A model generated the notes under the pieces. It was not told the origin of the DNA. It searched no databases and saw only the letters and a list, made by a program, of their open reading frames with translations. From an uncultured Bacteroidota bacterium (GTDB lineage: Bacteria > Bacteroidota > Bacteroidia > Chitinophagales > Chitinophagaceae): DNA of 64,000 nt. Positions 9,707 to 18,546 of the stretch are shown here, in pieces. The stretch is from positions 1-64,000 of the forward strand of contig CAIWBA010000291.1 in the NCBI GenBank assembly GCA_903910765.1, in the 5' to 3' direction. The position numbers and the translations under genes were made by a program. Position 1 is the stretch's first letter. Each line of letters begins with the position of its first letter.

Positions 9707-12481
9707 ATGGCACATAAAGAACAACAAGATTTTTGTAAAAAGATCAAATTAAATTTTCCAAAATACTTCCAAAATAAAAAAGTATTAGATATTGGATCGC
9801 TTGACGTTAATGGAAATAACCGTTTTCTATTTGATAATTGTAACTATATTGGATTAGATGTTGGCAATGGCGCTAACGTTGATGTAGCAGTCCCAGGCAA
9901 TCTATACGATGCACCATCTGAGCAATTTGATGTAATTATTTCAACTGAAGTATTTGAACATGATCTGTATTATGAAACTACTATTCAAAATATAATTCGT
10001 ATGTTAAAGCCAGGTGGAATGTTTATTTTTACTTGTGCCTCAGGTCAACGCCCTGAGCATGGAACTAGAAGATGCGGAGAAACTGATGCTCCTCTATTAA
10101 TTCAACAATCAAGTGAATGGTCTGACTATTATAAAAACCTTGAGGCTAATGATTTTTTAAAAATTAATGGATTTGAAACAACTTTTCCAGATGGGGTATT
10201 TGAATACGGTTCACATGGACACTATAACCATGAATGGACAAATCCAAACATGCATAATATACATTCAGATATTTATTTCTTTGGGGTTAAAGGCGGTATC
10301 CAAAATGATCTAAAATATTCAGAAGAGAATCGTCAATCTATTATACAACCTGGAGAATATCCAGATGATATTTTTGTTGTTGATACTTGGCCAAATACTC
10401 CAGAAAAAGAATCAGACCTAATTGAGTGTATTAAAAAACTTAGAGAATTTTCAGGAATTCCTATCTTATTAGTTTCACATTATTCAATTAAACCTGAAAT
10501 TCAAAAATTAGTTGACTATTACATATATGATAAAGAAAATCCATTGCTATTAAATTCAGAATTTGAACAATATTCAGTAGCTAGTGGAAGATGGTCCTCT
10601 ACTGGAAATACCCGAATTGATACTGAAATGGAATATCATCATGACTATGCAATATGGAGATCAATGACGCATGCTTTTAATTTCTGTAAATATTTAGGAA
10701 AGAAGACCATTCACTTTATGGAATATGATAACCTAATTGATACCTTCCAATATCGTCAAGCTTTTTTAGAAAGAGCCCCAAATCATGATGCCGTAATTTA
10801 TGAATATCATGAAGGTTCAGTAACTGATTCACACTTATCTAAATTTATGGCAACCTTTATTTTTTCAATCAAAACTGATGTTGCCATAAATATTATAAAT
10901 GAAGTAAAAAGCAAACGTGAATACTTTACAAATAGACCAAACGGTTGGCAATTAGAACGAGTATTTTTACACTATTTAGAAAAACATGCTAAAGATATTT
11001 GGGTAACTAACTATATTGCAAATTCAAATGAATTAAATACTCAAGCCGTTTGGAATAGAGATGGTATCCTAAGAGATGATGCTAAATTCCAAATTTATAC
11101 AGCAGCTGATGACTTTGAAAATCTATATTTACATCTAGTTTCAGGATTTCATGATGAACCTGCTACCAAAGATTATCTACTTGAAATTAAATATAATGGA
11201 CACTCTCAATTTAAAAATCTTAAAAAGGGAGAGTTTGTGATGCTTAATTTAGGAGAATATCGAAAAGGCTATACCGTAACTGTTAACTATTTAGGTAAGC
11301 GAGCATTCACTCAATTTTTAGCAGATGACTATTTAACTTTTGTAAAAATGAATCATGTAACAGTTGATGGAGCAAATGAAGTACCTACCGTGAATCATAA
11401 CTTGATGGATGGTCCATTAATCGAAATTATTTCTAAGAGCCCAATGAAATATTGTGTAAATTTTATTGATGATAAAGATAACCGATTAGTATATTCAACT
11501 ACACTAAAAGGCGGTACTTGGGCAAAGAGCTCAATTAAATATTTTAAACAATGGAAAATTGAAATTAAAGATCAGTATGGTCAAGAACTATTAGCTTTTA
11601 CTACTGACCTAGCAGATCGTCGTGTCTATATTTCACTTGAGTCTAGAGCACTTGGAGATAACCTAGCATGGTTTCCATATGTTGAAGAATTTAGAAAGAA
11701 ACACAAATGTACAGTAATTTGTTCAACTTTTTGGAATGGTTTATTTAAAGACCAATATCCAGCAATTGAGTTTGTTGAGCCTGGCCAAATGGTTCCAAAT
11801 TTACATGCAATGTATAAAGTAGGTTGGTTCCATAATGGTACTGATATTGACAATTCTAGAAATCCTAACGATTTTAAATTAGGTCCTTTACAAAAAACTG
11901 CATCTGATATTTTAGGATTAGAATATAAAGAGATTAAGCCAAGCCTTAATTGTCCAATTGGTCCATTCGTTAAGAAAAAGGTAGGACTTGGAATTCATGG
12001 AACGGCTCAAGCAAAATATTGGAATAATCCAACTGGTTGGCAAGAAGTTACTGATTGGTTAATTGAAAATGGTTATGAACCTATTATTTTATCAAGAGAA
12101 GAGTCTGGTTATATGGGAAATCACCATCCAACTGGAGCCACTAAACTTGAAGCTGGGGATATTTCTACTGTAATTAAACAATTAAGTGAATGTGCTGCAT
12201 TTATTGGAATAAGTAGTGGATTGACGTGGTTGTCTTGGGCAACGGCTACTCCAACCATTCAAATTTCTGGATTTACTGAGGCATATAATGAACCAGATAA
12301 TGGAATCTTTAAATTAGCTGCACCAGAAGGAGCTTGTTCAGGTTGTGCTAATCGATTGAGACTTGATGCAGGTGACTGGAATTGGTGCCCAGATCAAAAA
12401 GGTACCCCTAGGCAATTTGAATGTTCGAAACTGATCACAGCAGAACAGGTAATTGAAAAGTTAAAGACAATTCTAATATAG
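9707..12481 (+). CDS. Methyltransferase fused to BAHT-like O-heptosyltransferase
   Basis: A 924-residue multidomain protein. Residues 20-150 are a type-11 SAM methyltransferase (VLDIGSLDVNGN, DVIISTEVFEH, MLKPGGMFIFT). Residues about 215-630 are a poorly recognised region, perhaps another transferase. Residues 636-924 resemble bacterial autotransporter heptosyltransferases (TibC/Aah family): GIHGTAQAKYWN near 763, FIGISSGLTWLSWA, PTIQISGFTEAYNE, and a cysteine set C877-x2-C880-x13-C894-x11-C906 like the four-cysteine iron site of TibC. Those enzymes O-glycosylate serines in repetitive adhesins. The Ser/Thr-rich fibre lies upstream in the same gene cluster. Family assignment is by motif; donor sugar and target are inferred. 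Confidence 0.75.
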   Translation: MAHKEQQDFCKKIKLNFPKYFQNKKVLDIGSLDVNGNNRFLFDNCNYIGLDVGNGANVDVAVPGNLYDAPSEQFDVIISTEVFEHDLYYETTIQNIIRMLKPGGMFIFTCASGQRPEHGTRRCGETDAPLLIQQSSEWSDYYKNLEANDFLKINGFETTFPDGVFEYGSHGHYNHEWTNPNMHNIHSDIYFFGVKGGIQNDLKYSEENRQSIIQPGEYPDDIFVVDTWPNTPEKESDLIECIKKLREFSGIPILLVSHYSIKPEIQKLVDYYIYDKENPLLLNSEFEQYSVASGRWSSTGNTRIDTEMEYHHDYAIWRSMTHAFNFCKYLGKKTIHFMEYDNLIDTFQYRQAFLERAPNHDAVIYEYHEGSVTDSHLSKFMATFIFSIKTDVAINIINEVKSKREYFTNRPNGWQLERVFLHYLEKHAKDIWVTNYIANSNELNTQAVWNRDGILRDDAKFQIYTAADDFENLYLHLVSGFHDEPATKDYLLEIKYNGHSQFKNLKKGEFVMLNLGEYRKGYTVTVNYLGKRAFTQFLADDYLTFVKMNHVTVDGANEVPTVNHNLMDGPLIEIISKSPMKYCVNFIDDKDNRLVYSTTLKGGTWAKSSIKYFKQWKIEIKDQYGQELLAFTTDLADRRVYISLESRALGDNLAWFPYVEEFRKKHKCTVICSTFWNGLFKDQYPAIEFVEPGQMVPNLHAMYKVGWFHNGTDIDNSRNPNDFKLGPLQKTASDILGLEYKEIKPSLNCPIGPFVKKKVGLGIHGTAQAKYWNNPTGWQEVTDWLIENGYEPIILSREESGYMGNHHPTGATKLEAGDISTVIKQLSECAAFIGISSGLTWLSWATATPTIQISGFTEAYNEPDNGIFKLAAPEGACSGCANRLRLDAGDWNWCPDQKGTPRQFECSKLITAEQVIEKLKTILI

Positions 12482-12491
12482 ATAATTCTAT

Positions 12492-13106
12492 ATGATATTA
12501 AACGCTAGACAAAATAGTTTTTTTATAAACTTTCCAATAGACTTCTTTAATGATGAGGTACAATTAAAGTACAACAAGTATTATAGAAGTCTACTATTGC
12601 CATATAAATCACTATCTGATTTTATGGCATCTACTATACAAAGTGTGAATTTCCCAGGATTTTCTTCTACTTTACCAACTCAAACCAGAACTTTGGGTAA
12701 GCTTCAAGAATTACAGAGTGCAAAACCAATTGCTGATCAATTTTCTAGAGAGCTAAAAATTACATTTAAGCTAACTGATGCATACTTAAATTATTTTATA
12801 TTTTTAGATAATGCGCTAAATTATTTAGAACCAGCAAATGCAAATCCTGAAAATACTGGAACCTCATTAGGTCAAGCTTTATCAGTAAATCCAATATCTA
12901 ATGTAAATCATCCATTCTTTGGTCCAATTCGATTAACTCTCCTAAATAATGAAGGTTATGCAATATCGTCTATTATTTTTAATAGACCAATGATAAAATC
13001 GTTAAGTGAAATGACTCTATCATATTCATCAATCACTCCACAATTTACAACATTTACTACAACTTTCCAATATTATAATTTTGATTTGGAATTAGATTTT
13101 GATTAA
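12492..13106 (+). CDS. Tail-tube-like virion protein
   Basis: A 204-residue beta-rich protein without signal peptide or cysteines. It has SVNFPGF near residue 54, RELKITFKLTDAYLNYFIFLDNAL near 94 and a C-terminal FTTFTTTFQYYNFDLELD strand pair. The order (PG-containing strand, central helix, terminal strand repeat) recalls the tail-tube fold of T4 gp19/gp54. It lies between the glycan-modifying genes and the gp15-like/gp6-like tail genes. A tube, tube-initiator or other tail role is likely, but similarity is weak. Confidence 0.45.
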   Translation: MILNARQNSFFINFPIDFFNDEVQLKYNKYYRSLLLPYKSLSDFMASTIQSVNFPGFSSTLPTQTRTLGKLQELQSAKPIADQFSRELKITFKLTDAYLNYFIFLDNALNYLEPANANPENTGTSLGQALSVNPISNVNHPFFGPIRLTLLNNEGYAISSIIFNRPMIKSLSEMTLSYSSITPQFTTFTTTFQYYNFDLELDFD

Positions 13107-13111
13107 TTGGA

Positions 13112-14551
13112 TTACGCGTTTTGATCAACAAATCCAAAACAAACATTGCAGTAATATTCAGATGCAGTATAGTTAAAAGTTACACTACTTACTGTACCGT
13201 CTATTCGAATAATACAAAATCCTTCAGTTCCAGTCAGTTGAGTATACTGAGTTACACCTACTGGGTTTTGAAAGGTAGTTGATGTACTCCAAATTGGCGT
13301 AAATGGTGCAGATACTATAATTGGTACTTGAGTTGATGGATTACCTATACTTGCAAATCCAACAAGTGCATCAGTAACTGGTTCACTAAAGGTTGCAGTA
13401 AAAATTCCAGAATTTTGATTTAAGATTTGATTACCGTCAAATGGTACACCATATTCCTCTGGAAATGTTGTTGGATTATACATTCCATTAGTTACATTCA
13501 TACCTCCGCCGCTTTGGGTAACAGAAATCGTGATTGAGTTTTGACCTATTCCAGTTGCAGTAGTTGACGTAATTGAATTTATTGTCATCCATTGAAATCC
13601 TGAACTACCAAAGCTTGTCCAACTATTCCAATAACCATTAGCCGTTAACCAGGTACTTGCAGCATTTCCGCTTGCAAAATCTTGGCCACTTACACTATTT
13701 GCAACTTCAATGAAAGAGGCTTCAGTTAATGAGGCTGCTCTATTAAATCCAACTGCAGCAGTTTCATCACCAAATAATTTACAATTTCTAGGTGTTCCAT
13801 ATGCTGCACTATTTTGTATTGTCATTGAAGCTACATAGCCAGGACATAATACTGGATAAAATGGAGCATAGATAATTTCAATACCACCCACATTTGTTTC
13901 AGGATTATGAGTTGCGTTATTATTCCAATAACCGCCATTTACTCTAACCCACATTCCATTTACATTATTATTAATAACAATATCAATTACGTCATCATCA
14001 CCCCAAGTTTGAAGACCTGCCACATATTGACTACCGCTGTACCAGATAGTCCCATCACTACGATAACCCATACTTTGATTATCATTACCTGGGTATGCAT
14101 TATACGGGTCTGGGGTAACACCATTATAATTCATAGCAGCCGTACCAATACCAATAGAGTGACTATCTGGTAAAGTTGCAGGTTCCCCTAAACTAACTAG
14201 AACGCTGAACATCACTATGTCATTATCCCCAATTGATTTAGTTCCTAATGTTGATTGTATGTATCCAAATTGTTGTTGGACGGTTTGATTATTATTACTT
14301 AAACCTGCGCTATTACCTAAACGGGTTGGGTCTAAATAGAGATAGTCAGCTACTGGAGTTGGTTGTGTATCATTTGGAACAGTATGCGCAATAACATAAC
14401 CCAAGTCCTGATCTGGACCTTGCCACCATTGAACTCCACCTGGCGAAGTTGTATAATCTTGGTCGGCTACACTAATCGCTAAATTTCCAACTTGGTCAGT
14501 TCCAGAAATTGGAGAACCTGTATTATATGCAAATGATCTTGAAGTTGCCAT
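13112..14551 (-). CDS. Virion surface protein with SPRY-like domain
   Basis: A 479-residue protein on the minus strand, 16 nt downstream of the gp15-like gene. Residues about 100-270 look like a SPRY/B30.2 beta-sandwich: SIGIGTAAMNYNG, GYRSDGTIWYSG, TWGDDDVIDIVINNNVNGMWVRVNGGYWNNN-type strands (given in parts here). The remainder is Ser/Thr/Gly/Asn-rich with strand-like spacing and a C-terminal YYCNVCFGF. SPRY domains mediate protein binding in eukaryotes and appear in phage virion and fibre proteins. The role is probably a fibre or decoration protein. Confidence 0.6.
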   Translation of the reverse strand: MATSRSFAYNTGSPISGTDQVGNLAISVADQDYTTSPGGVQWWQGPDQDLGYVIAHTVPNDTQPTPVADYLYLDPTRLGNSAGLSNNNQTVQQQFGYIQSTLGTKSIGDNDIVMFSVLVSLGEPATLPDSHSIGIGTAAMNYNGVTPDPYNAYPGNDNQSMGYRSDGTIWYSGSQYVAGLQTWGDDDVIDIVINNNVNGMWVRVNGGYWNNNATHNPETNVGGIEIIYAPFYPVLCPGYVASMTIQNSAAYGTPRNCKLFGDETAAVGFNRAASLTEASFIEVANSVSGQDFASGNAASTWLTANGYWNSWTSFGSSGFQWMTINSITSTTATGIGQNSITISVTQSGGGMNVTNGMYNPTTFPEEYGVPFDGNQILNQNSGIFTATFSEPVTDALVGFASIGNPSTQVPIIVSAPFTPIWSTSTTFQNPVGVTQYTQLTGTEGFCIIRIDGTVSSVTFNYTASEYYCNVCFGFVDQNA

Positions 14552-14567
14552 TGTTTATATTATTTTA

Positions 14568-15323
14568 TTAAGGGTTTGGCGTATTTTGGTCAACCCATTC
14601 TCTACTAATTAGAGTATTTTCGCCTGGAGATTTACGATTAACTTCAAATCTCTCAATAACATTTGAACTTTTACGTTTAGAGGTATGTTCAAAACTTGGT
14701 AAATATGTTTCAACATCAATTGATAATGTAACATTTAGTTTATTATTGTCCATCATTGTAAACTTATATGTTTTATCAACAGTTTCATTTGCTGGAAATT
14801 GAAATTGCGCAGGAATTCTTACTCCATGATATTGAAAGTACATAACCCTATTTGCATAATAAATATGTAACATATTTTCAGCAATCTTAAATGCTTTATT
14901 TAAGTTATCACAAATAATTTTAATATCAAATCTAACTGACATTGGAAAAGAGAATAGTTTAGCTGAATATCCGGTTAAGATATTTTGGTCATTTTCTCCA
15001 CGTTCAGGTTCAGTAAAACTACCTCTAATAAATTTATTCGTAATATCAGATGGTTTAACTTGGAAACTTGAAAGGGTTACAATACCTCTTGGAATAATAT
15101 CATAGGTTCCTTCAGCTGCTGGAATTCTGCAATTGTCAGGAAGTCCAATATAAAAATCCTTTAAGAAACCTTCATCTGTTCCATAATTATAAACAAATGG
15201 AACTTTGAATGTTTCAGTATGATCATTTCTTGCCATGTTAATCTCCATTTCTCCATTTAACAAATCGAGCAAGGCAATTGTTAAATTTCTTAGAAAAATA
15301 TCGTCAGTGTTTAATGTTTTCAT
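14568..15323 (-). CDS. Proximal tail sheath stabiliser / tail terminator, T4 gp15-like
   Basis: A 251-residue protein matching the layout of T4 gp15 (272 residues): an N-terminal helix followed by NMARNDHTETFKVPFVYNY, a PRGIVTLSSFQV strand, FSFPMSVRFDIKIICDNLNKAFKIAEN and a C-terminal strand NVTLSIDVETYLP. gp15 caps the finished tail and joins it to the head. The start at 15323 leaves only 4 nt to a late promoter-like element at 15328-15336, so the message may be nearly leaderless; an internal ATG after GGAG near 15238 is an alternative start. It shares the minus strand with the SPRY protein. Confidence 0.65.
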   Translation of the reverse strand: MKTLNTDDIFLRNLTIALLDLLNGEMEINMARNDHTETFKVPFVYNYGTDEGFLKDFYIGLPDNCRIPAAEGTYDIIPRGIVTLSSFQVKPSDITNKFIRGSFTEPERGENDQNILTGYSAKLFSFPMSVRFDIKIICDNLNKAFKIAENMLHIYYANRVMYFQYHGVRIPAQFQFPANETVDKTYKFTMMDNNKLNVTLSIDVETYLPSFEHTSKRKSSNVIERFEVNRKSPGENTLISREWVDQNTPNP

Positions 15324-15327
15324 CTAG

Positions 15328-15336
15328 GTTATTTAT
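15328..15336 (-). promoter_or_regulatory. T4-late-like promoter element ATAAATAAC, 4 nt from start codon
   Basis: Reverse complement of GTTATTTAT. It faces the gp15-like gene but is only 4 nt from ATG 15323, where other members of the group sit about 20 nt away. Confidence 0.45.
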
Positions 15337-15353
15337 TTAGAACAAATCCTAAC

Positions 15354-15385
15354 TAAAAAAGGTACCCGATTGGATACCTTTTTTG
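15354..15385 (-). terminator. Rho-independent terminator of the tmRNA gene
   Basis: On the minus strand the stem GGTATCC/GGGTACC (7 bp with one G-U pair, loop AATC) is followed by six T. On the plus strand the same hairpin has one mismatch and a T6 tail, so it may work both ways. Confidence 0.75.
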
Positions 15386-15390
15386 TGATG

Positions 15391-15763
15391 TGGAGATAGC
15401 CGGGTACGATCCGGCGTCCAAAAAACCTCTAATTAAGCTTTCGTTTACGCGCTTAGTCACATTTGCTAATCTGACGAACTTCACAATTCCCTTATTTTAG
15501 CAGTTCGGTTTACTGAGAACTAATCTTCTGCTCACTGTTACGGTAGTGAATTCCGCTGTGCAACTTTGTTTAGTCAAGCAGTTGCCGCTTGGTCACCTAT
15601 GCAGCTAAAAGCTCTTCAGTAACAGGAGTGTTAACAGTTTCGTTAACTAAGCTCCAGAAAGTAGTGTTGCCACTTATTGTTTGTAATACATTTTAACGAG
15701 TCTTAGCATTTTCCTCGGCGTGCAAGCGTAATCGATAATTTCTGTCAAAACCACGTTATCCCC
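15391..15763 (-). ncRNA. ssrA: Phage tmRNA (ssrA-like), 24-residue tag
   Basis: Read on the minus strand. The 5' end GGGGATA pairs with 3' UAUCUCC to give a 7-bp acceptor stem with the G3-U pair typical of alanine tmRNA, discriminator A follows. GUGGUUUUGACAGAAAUUAUCGAU after the 5' strand is the conserved tRNA-like start. The T arm is GCCGG/CCGGC with loop AUCGUAC. CCA is not encoded (A is followed by CAT). The resume codon GGC (15671-15669) follows AUAAGU; the tag reads GNTTFWSLVNET, then VNTPVTEELLAA, and ends at TAG (15599-15597). Tags are usually 8-15 residues, so this one is long, but it keeps an LLAA proteolysis-type end. A late promoter-like element lies upstream and a terminator downstream. 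Confidence 0.92.
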
Positions 15764-15785
15764 ATATAACTATTATTATACCTAA

Positions 15786-15793
15786 TTATTTAT
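15786..15793 (-). promoter_or_regulatory. Late-type promoter for tmRNA (TATATAAATAA)
   Basis: The minus strand reads TATATAAATAA here, including a full TATAAATA. It lies 22 nt before the mature tmRNA 5' end, which leaves room for a short leader removed by RNase P. Confidence 0.6.
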
Positions 15794-15829
15794 ATAGGTG
15801 GCTCTTTTCGTAAACGTTTTACTCTGCTG

Positions 15830-15838
15830 ATAAATAAC
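15830..15838 (+). promoter_or_regulatory. T4-late-like promoter element ATAAATAAC
   Basis: It lies 21 nt before the gp6-like start at 15860 and is back-to-back with the tmRNA promoter 36 nt away. Confidence 0.55.
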
Positions 15839-15859
15839 CTAAAAGAAGTTACTCCTTAA

Positions 15860-17554
15860 ATGGCAAATCTTACTAATCAAAATAATAGTTTAAAGCTCTT
15901 TACAAGTTTAAATATACGAGTTAGGGATATCCTTAGTGAAACTATTCAATTCTTACAGACAAAGTTCAAGCAGAGTCGTTCTGTCTTTACAGCAGCCTCT
16001 CCATTTGGTCAATTATTGATTGTTGTAGAAAACTTAAGTCAACTTATTTTTTACTATATTGAAGATTCAATAACTGAATTAAATATAAATGAAGCAAGTC
16101 GAGTTTCATCAATCTATTCACTAGCTACTCTTGCTGGTCATAATCCAAGTAGAGCAATTGGTGCAACTGGTCAAATCCGAATTGCTAGAAAACCTGGTAT
16201 TACTGCACCGGCCTCAAAAGTTATTCTTAATAACCTATTTAGAGTTCGTTGTGAGAATAGTGGACTTACCTATGCAATTGAACTTACTCAAGAAGAGGTT
16301 AGACTTGCATTAACTGGAACAGAGTCTAATTCAATTTTTAATATTAGACAAGGTCAAATTGAATCTCAAACATTTACTGCAAAAGGTATTGCATTTGAAA
16401 GTTTCCAAATGGGAGCTCCAAATAATTTCTATATTGATAATTTTATCGTTAATGTCTATGTGAATGGCGAAAAATGGACAAAATATGAGTCTCTATTAGA
16501 TATGCCAAGAGGTGCAAAATGTTTTATTGCAAAAACTGGTATAACAAATGGCCTAGACATTTATTTTGGAAATGGTTCATTTGGTAAAATCCCAACAACA
16601 GGTTCAACCATTGTAGTTGAATACTTAAATACAGACGGTTCTGCTGGAAATGTTAAAGTTGATAATAATTCACAAGTAGTATTTTCTTTTGTTGATACTG
16701 GATTCTCTCCAATTGGCGAAGAGATTATAATGAGTGACTACTTTACAATTGTAACAATTAGTGCTCCAAATTTTGGAGTTGATCCAGAAGATCCAAACTT
16801 AACCCGATTAATTGCTCCAAAAGCATCAAAGAGTTTTGCTCTAGTTAATCTAGATAATTATGAAGTCCTATTACAGAAGATTCAAATGTTTTCAACTATT
16901 AAAGTATTCTTAGATAAAGACTCAACTGGAAATATTCTTGACTCCAGAATGATTAACCTATTCTTAGTTCCAGATGTTACGCAAATGTTTAAAAATGGTA
17001 CTGACTATTTTAATTTACCTATTACTAATTTTAAGTTAACTGATTTCCAAAAGAATGAATTAATGAAGTATATTGAAAAGTCTGGAACAAAAATGATTTC
17101 AACTGACTTAAAAATACTTGATCCAGTAATAACCCGATATATTATCAACTTAAGTATTATTGCATTTGACGATGTTTCGCAAGATATTATTAAGTCGGAT
17201 ATTGCTGATGCTCTTGGAAAATATTTTATTAAATTAAAACGCCATGATCGTGTTCCAAAAAGTGATTTAATTACAGTAGTTGAAGCAGTTAATGGAGTTG
17301 ACTCAGTTAGTATCAATATCCTAAGTGAATTAAATGAGCTTAACCAAATTACCAGTCCATCAGCTGACACTCTACTTGGATTAGATGATTTTAATGATAT
17401 TATTATTGGATTAGATCAATTTCCAGTAATACGTGGAGGTTGGACTGATTCACAAGGTAATACCTATGCTGAAGGTTTATCTGATGCTGCACTAGGGGCA
17501 CTAAATATTTCAATTAAAGCACAAGTAGTTCGTAAAAATATAGGTATTGTATGA
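15860..17554 (+). CDS. Baseplate wedge protein, T4 gp6-like (baseplate J family)
   Basis: A 564-residue protein (T4 gp6 has 660). An N-terminal helical part (FTSLNIRVRDILSETIQFLQ... and ITELNINEASRVSSIYSLATLAGHNPSRAIGA) is followed by the wedge-type beta region: TGQIRIARKPG, GLDIYFGNGSFGKIPTTGS and VVEYLNTDGSAGNV, all usual in gp6/baseplate-J proteins. The C-terminal half has the AIADALGKYFIKL-type repeat of the dimerisation domain. gp6 forms the wedge ring that triggers contraction. It overlaps the next gene by 4 nt (ATGA) and starts a run of co-directional morphogenesis genes. Confidence 0.8.
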   Translation: MANLTNQNNSLKLFTSLNIRVRDILSETIQFLQTKFKQSRSVFTAASPFGQLLIVVENLSQLIFYYIEDSITELNINEASRVSSIYSLATLAGHNPSRAIGATGQIRIARKPGITAPASKVILNNLFRVRCENSGLTYAIELTQEEVRLALTGTESNSIFNIRQGQIESQTFTAKGIAFESFQMGAPNNFYIDNFIVNVYVNGEKWTKYESLLDMPRGAKCFIAKTGITNGLDIYFGNGSFGKIPTTGSTIVVEYLNTDGSAGNVKVDNNSQVVFSFVDTGFSPIGEEIIMSDYFTIVTISAPNFGVDPEDPNLTRLIAPKASKSFALVNLDNYEVLLQKIQMFSTIKVFLDKDSTGNILDSRMINLFLVPDVTQMFKNGTDYFNLPITNFKLTDFQKNELMKYIEKSGTKMISTDLKILDPVITRYIINLSIIAFDDVSQDIIKSDIADALGKYFIKLKRHDRVPKSDLITVVEAVNGVDSVSINILSELNELNQITSPSADTLLGLDDFNDIIIGLDQFPVIRGGWTDSQGNTYAEGLSDAALGALNISIKAQVVRKNIGIV

Positions 17555-17796
17555 TAAGAAACTCTCTATACCAAACGGTGTATAATAGAAAAGACAAACG
17601 ACTTCATCTTGGTTATATGTACAAAAATAACTTAATGAAACGAGTCCTTTCTAATCAAATGTTCGGAGCTAATCCAATACTAGATTCGTTTATTGCATAT
17701 ATTGAAGCTTACTTGTATGAGCACATTGAAGCAGTTAAACAAATTAAAATATTTGCAAATCCAGCACTAGATAAGAACGAAAACCGACTAAACTAG
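17551..17796 (+). CDS. Small protein between baseplate and terminase genes
   Basis: An 81-residue soluble, mostly helical, basic protein (many Tyr, Asn, Lys). Its ATG overlaps the baseplate gene stop by 4 nt, which suggests translational coupling. It ends 3 nt before the small terminase start. I recognise no domain; a small baseplate or packaging accessory is possible. Confidence 0.6.
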   Translation: MIRNSLYQTVYNRKDKRLHLGYMYKNNLMKRVLSNQMFGANPILDSFIAYIEAYLYEHIEAVKQIKIFANPALDKNENRLN

Positions 17797-17799
17797 TAT

Positions 17800-18546
17800 A
17801 TGGCTACTCAAGTATTTTCAAAAGAAAAAAAGGCTCATATTAAAGGTGAGCTTGAATCTCTATTAAACTCCTATTCAGGCGGACCTAATCAAGAAGATAG
17901 TAATATTGATGAGCAGCTTGCTGAAATTGCAGCAGCTCCTCCATTGGATTTTATTGAAATGAATGCAGGCTTTGAAAAACAGGCTAAAAGTATTACTGAT
18001 TCGTTACTTTCATTTTATGTTGAGCTTGGAGTATTAGACAAGCACGAATATATTAAACAGAAACAAATACTTGATAATTCAAGTATTCAAAATATATTTT
18101 TTCAATTAAAGACAATAAGAATGGCAATTGAAAAAATTACTGAAGAAATTAATCAAGGAAATACGCATCCTCGACTTTTTGAAGTATTTGGTCAACTTCA
18201 GGATAAACTAACCTCAGTTGTAAAAACTCAGGCAAATTACATGCTATTCTTGGAAGATACTTACAGAAAAGTAAATCAAGATGTAGCTCAAAAAGAAGCA
18301 GGCGCAACTGGTACCCAAACTAGAGTACTACCTCAAAGTTCTAGTGATTATTATATAACTGCTGGTACTAAAAATTTAATAAAAGAAATTGACGCACTTG
18401 AAATAGAAGAAGATACTTCTGACTCTAGGCACTTAACTCATCCAGGTAAAAAGGCTGAAGTTATGCTAGAACGTGGAATATCTAATGTTATTATTGCTGA
18501 AGACAGTGATATTGACTATATGGATGACGTCAATTCATTAATATGA
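17800..18546 (+). CDS. Terminase small subunit, T4 gp16-like
   Basis: A 248-residue protein immediately upstream of, and overlapping by 4 nt, the large terminase gene. The central helical region has NTHPRLFEVFGQLQDKLTSV, close to the PRHMEVFATLMGQMT motif of T4 gp16, followed by a coiled-coil hairpin. A long N-terminal region and a C-terminal acidic tail (EDSDIDYMDDVNSL) lie outside the T4-like core; T4 gp16 is 164 residues. It should form the ring that binds DNA and stimulates the gp17-like motor. Confidence 0.8.
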   Translation: MATQVFSKEKKAHIKGELESLLNSYSGGPNQEDSNIDEQLAEIAAAPPLDFIEMNAGFEKQAKSITDSLLSFYVELGVLDKHEYIKQKQILDNSSIQNIFFQLKTIRMAIEKITEEINQGNTHPRLFEVFGQLQDKLTSVVKTQANYMLFLEDTYRKVNQDVAQKEAGATGTQTRVLPQSSSDYYITAGTKNLIKEIDALEIEEDTSDSRHLTHPGKKAEVMLERGISNVIIAEDSDIDYMDDVNSLI

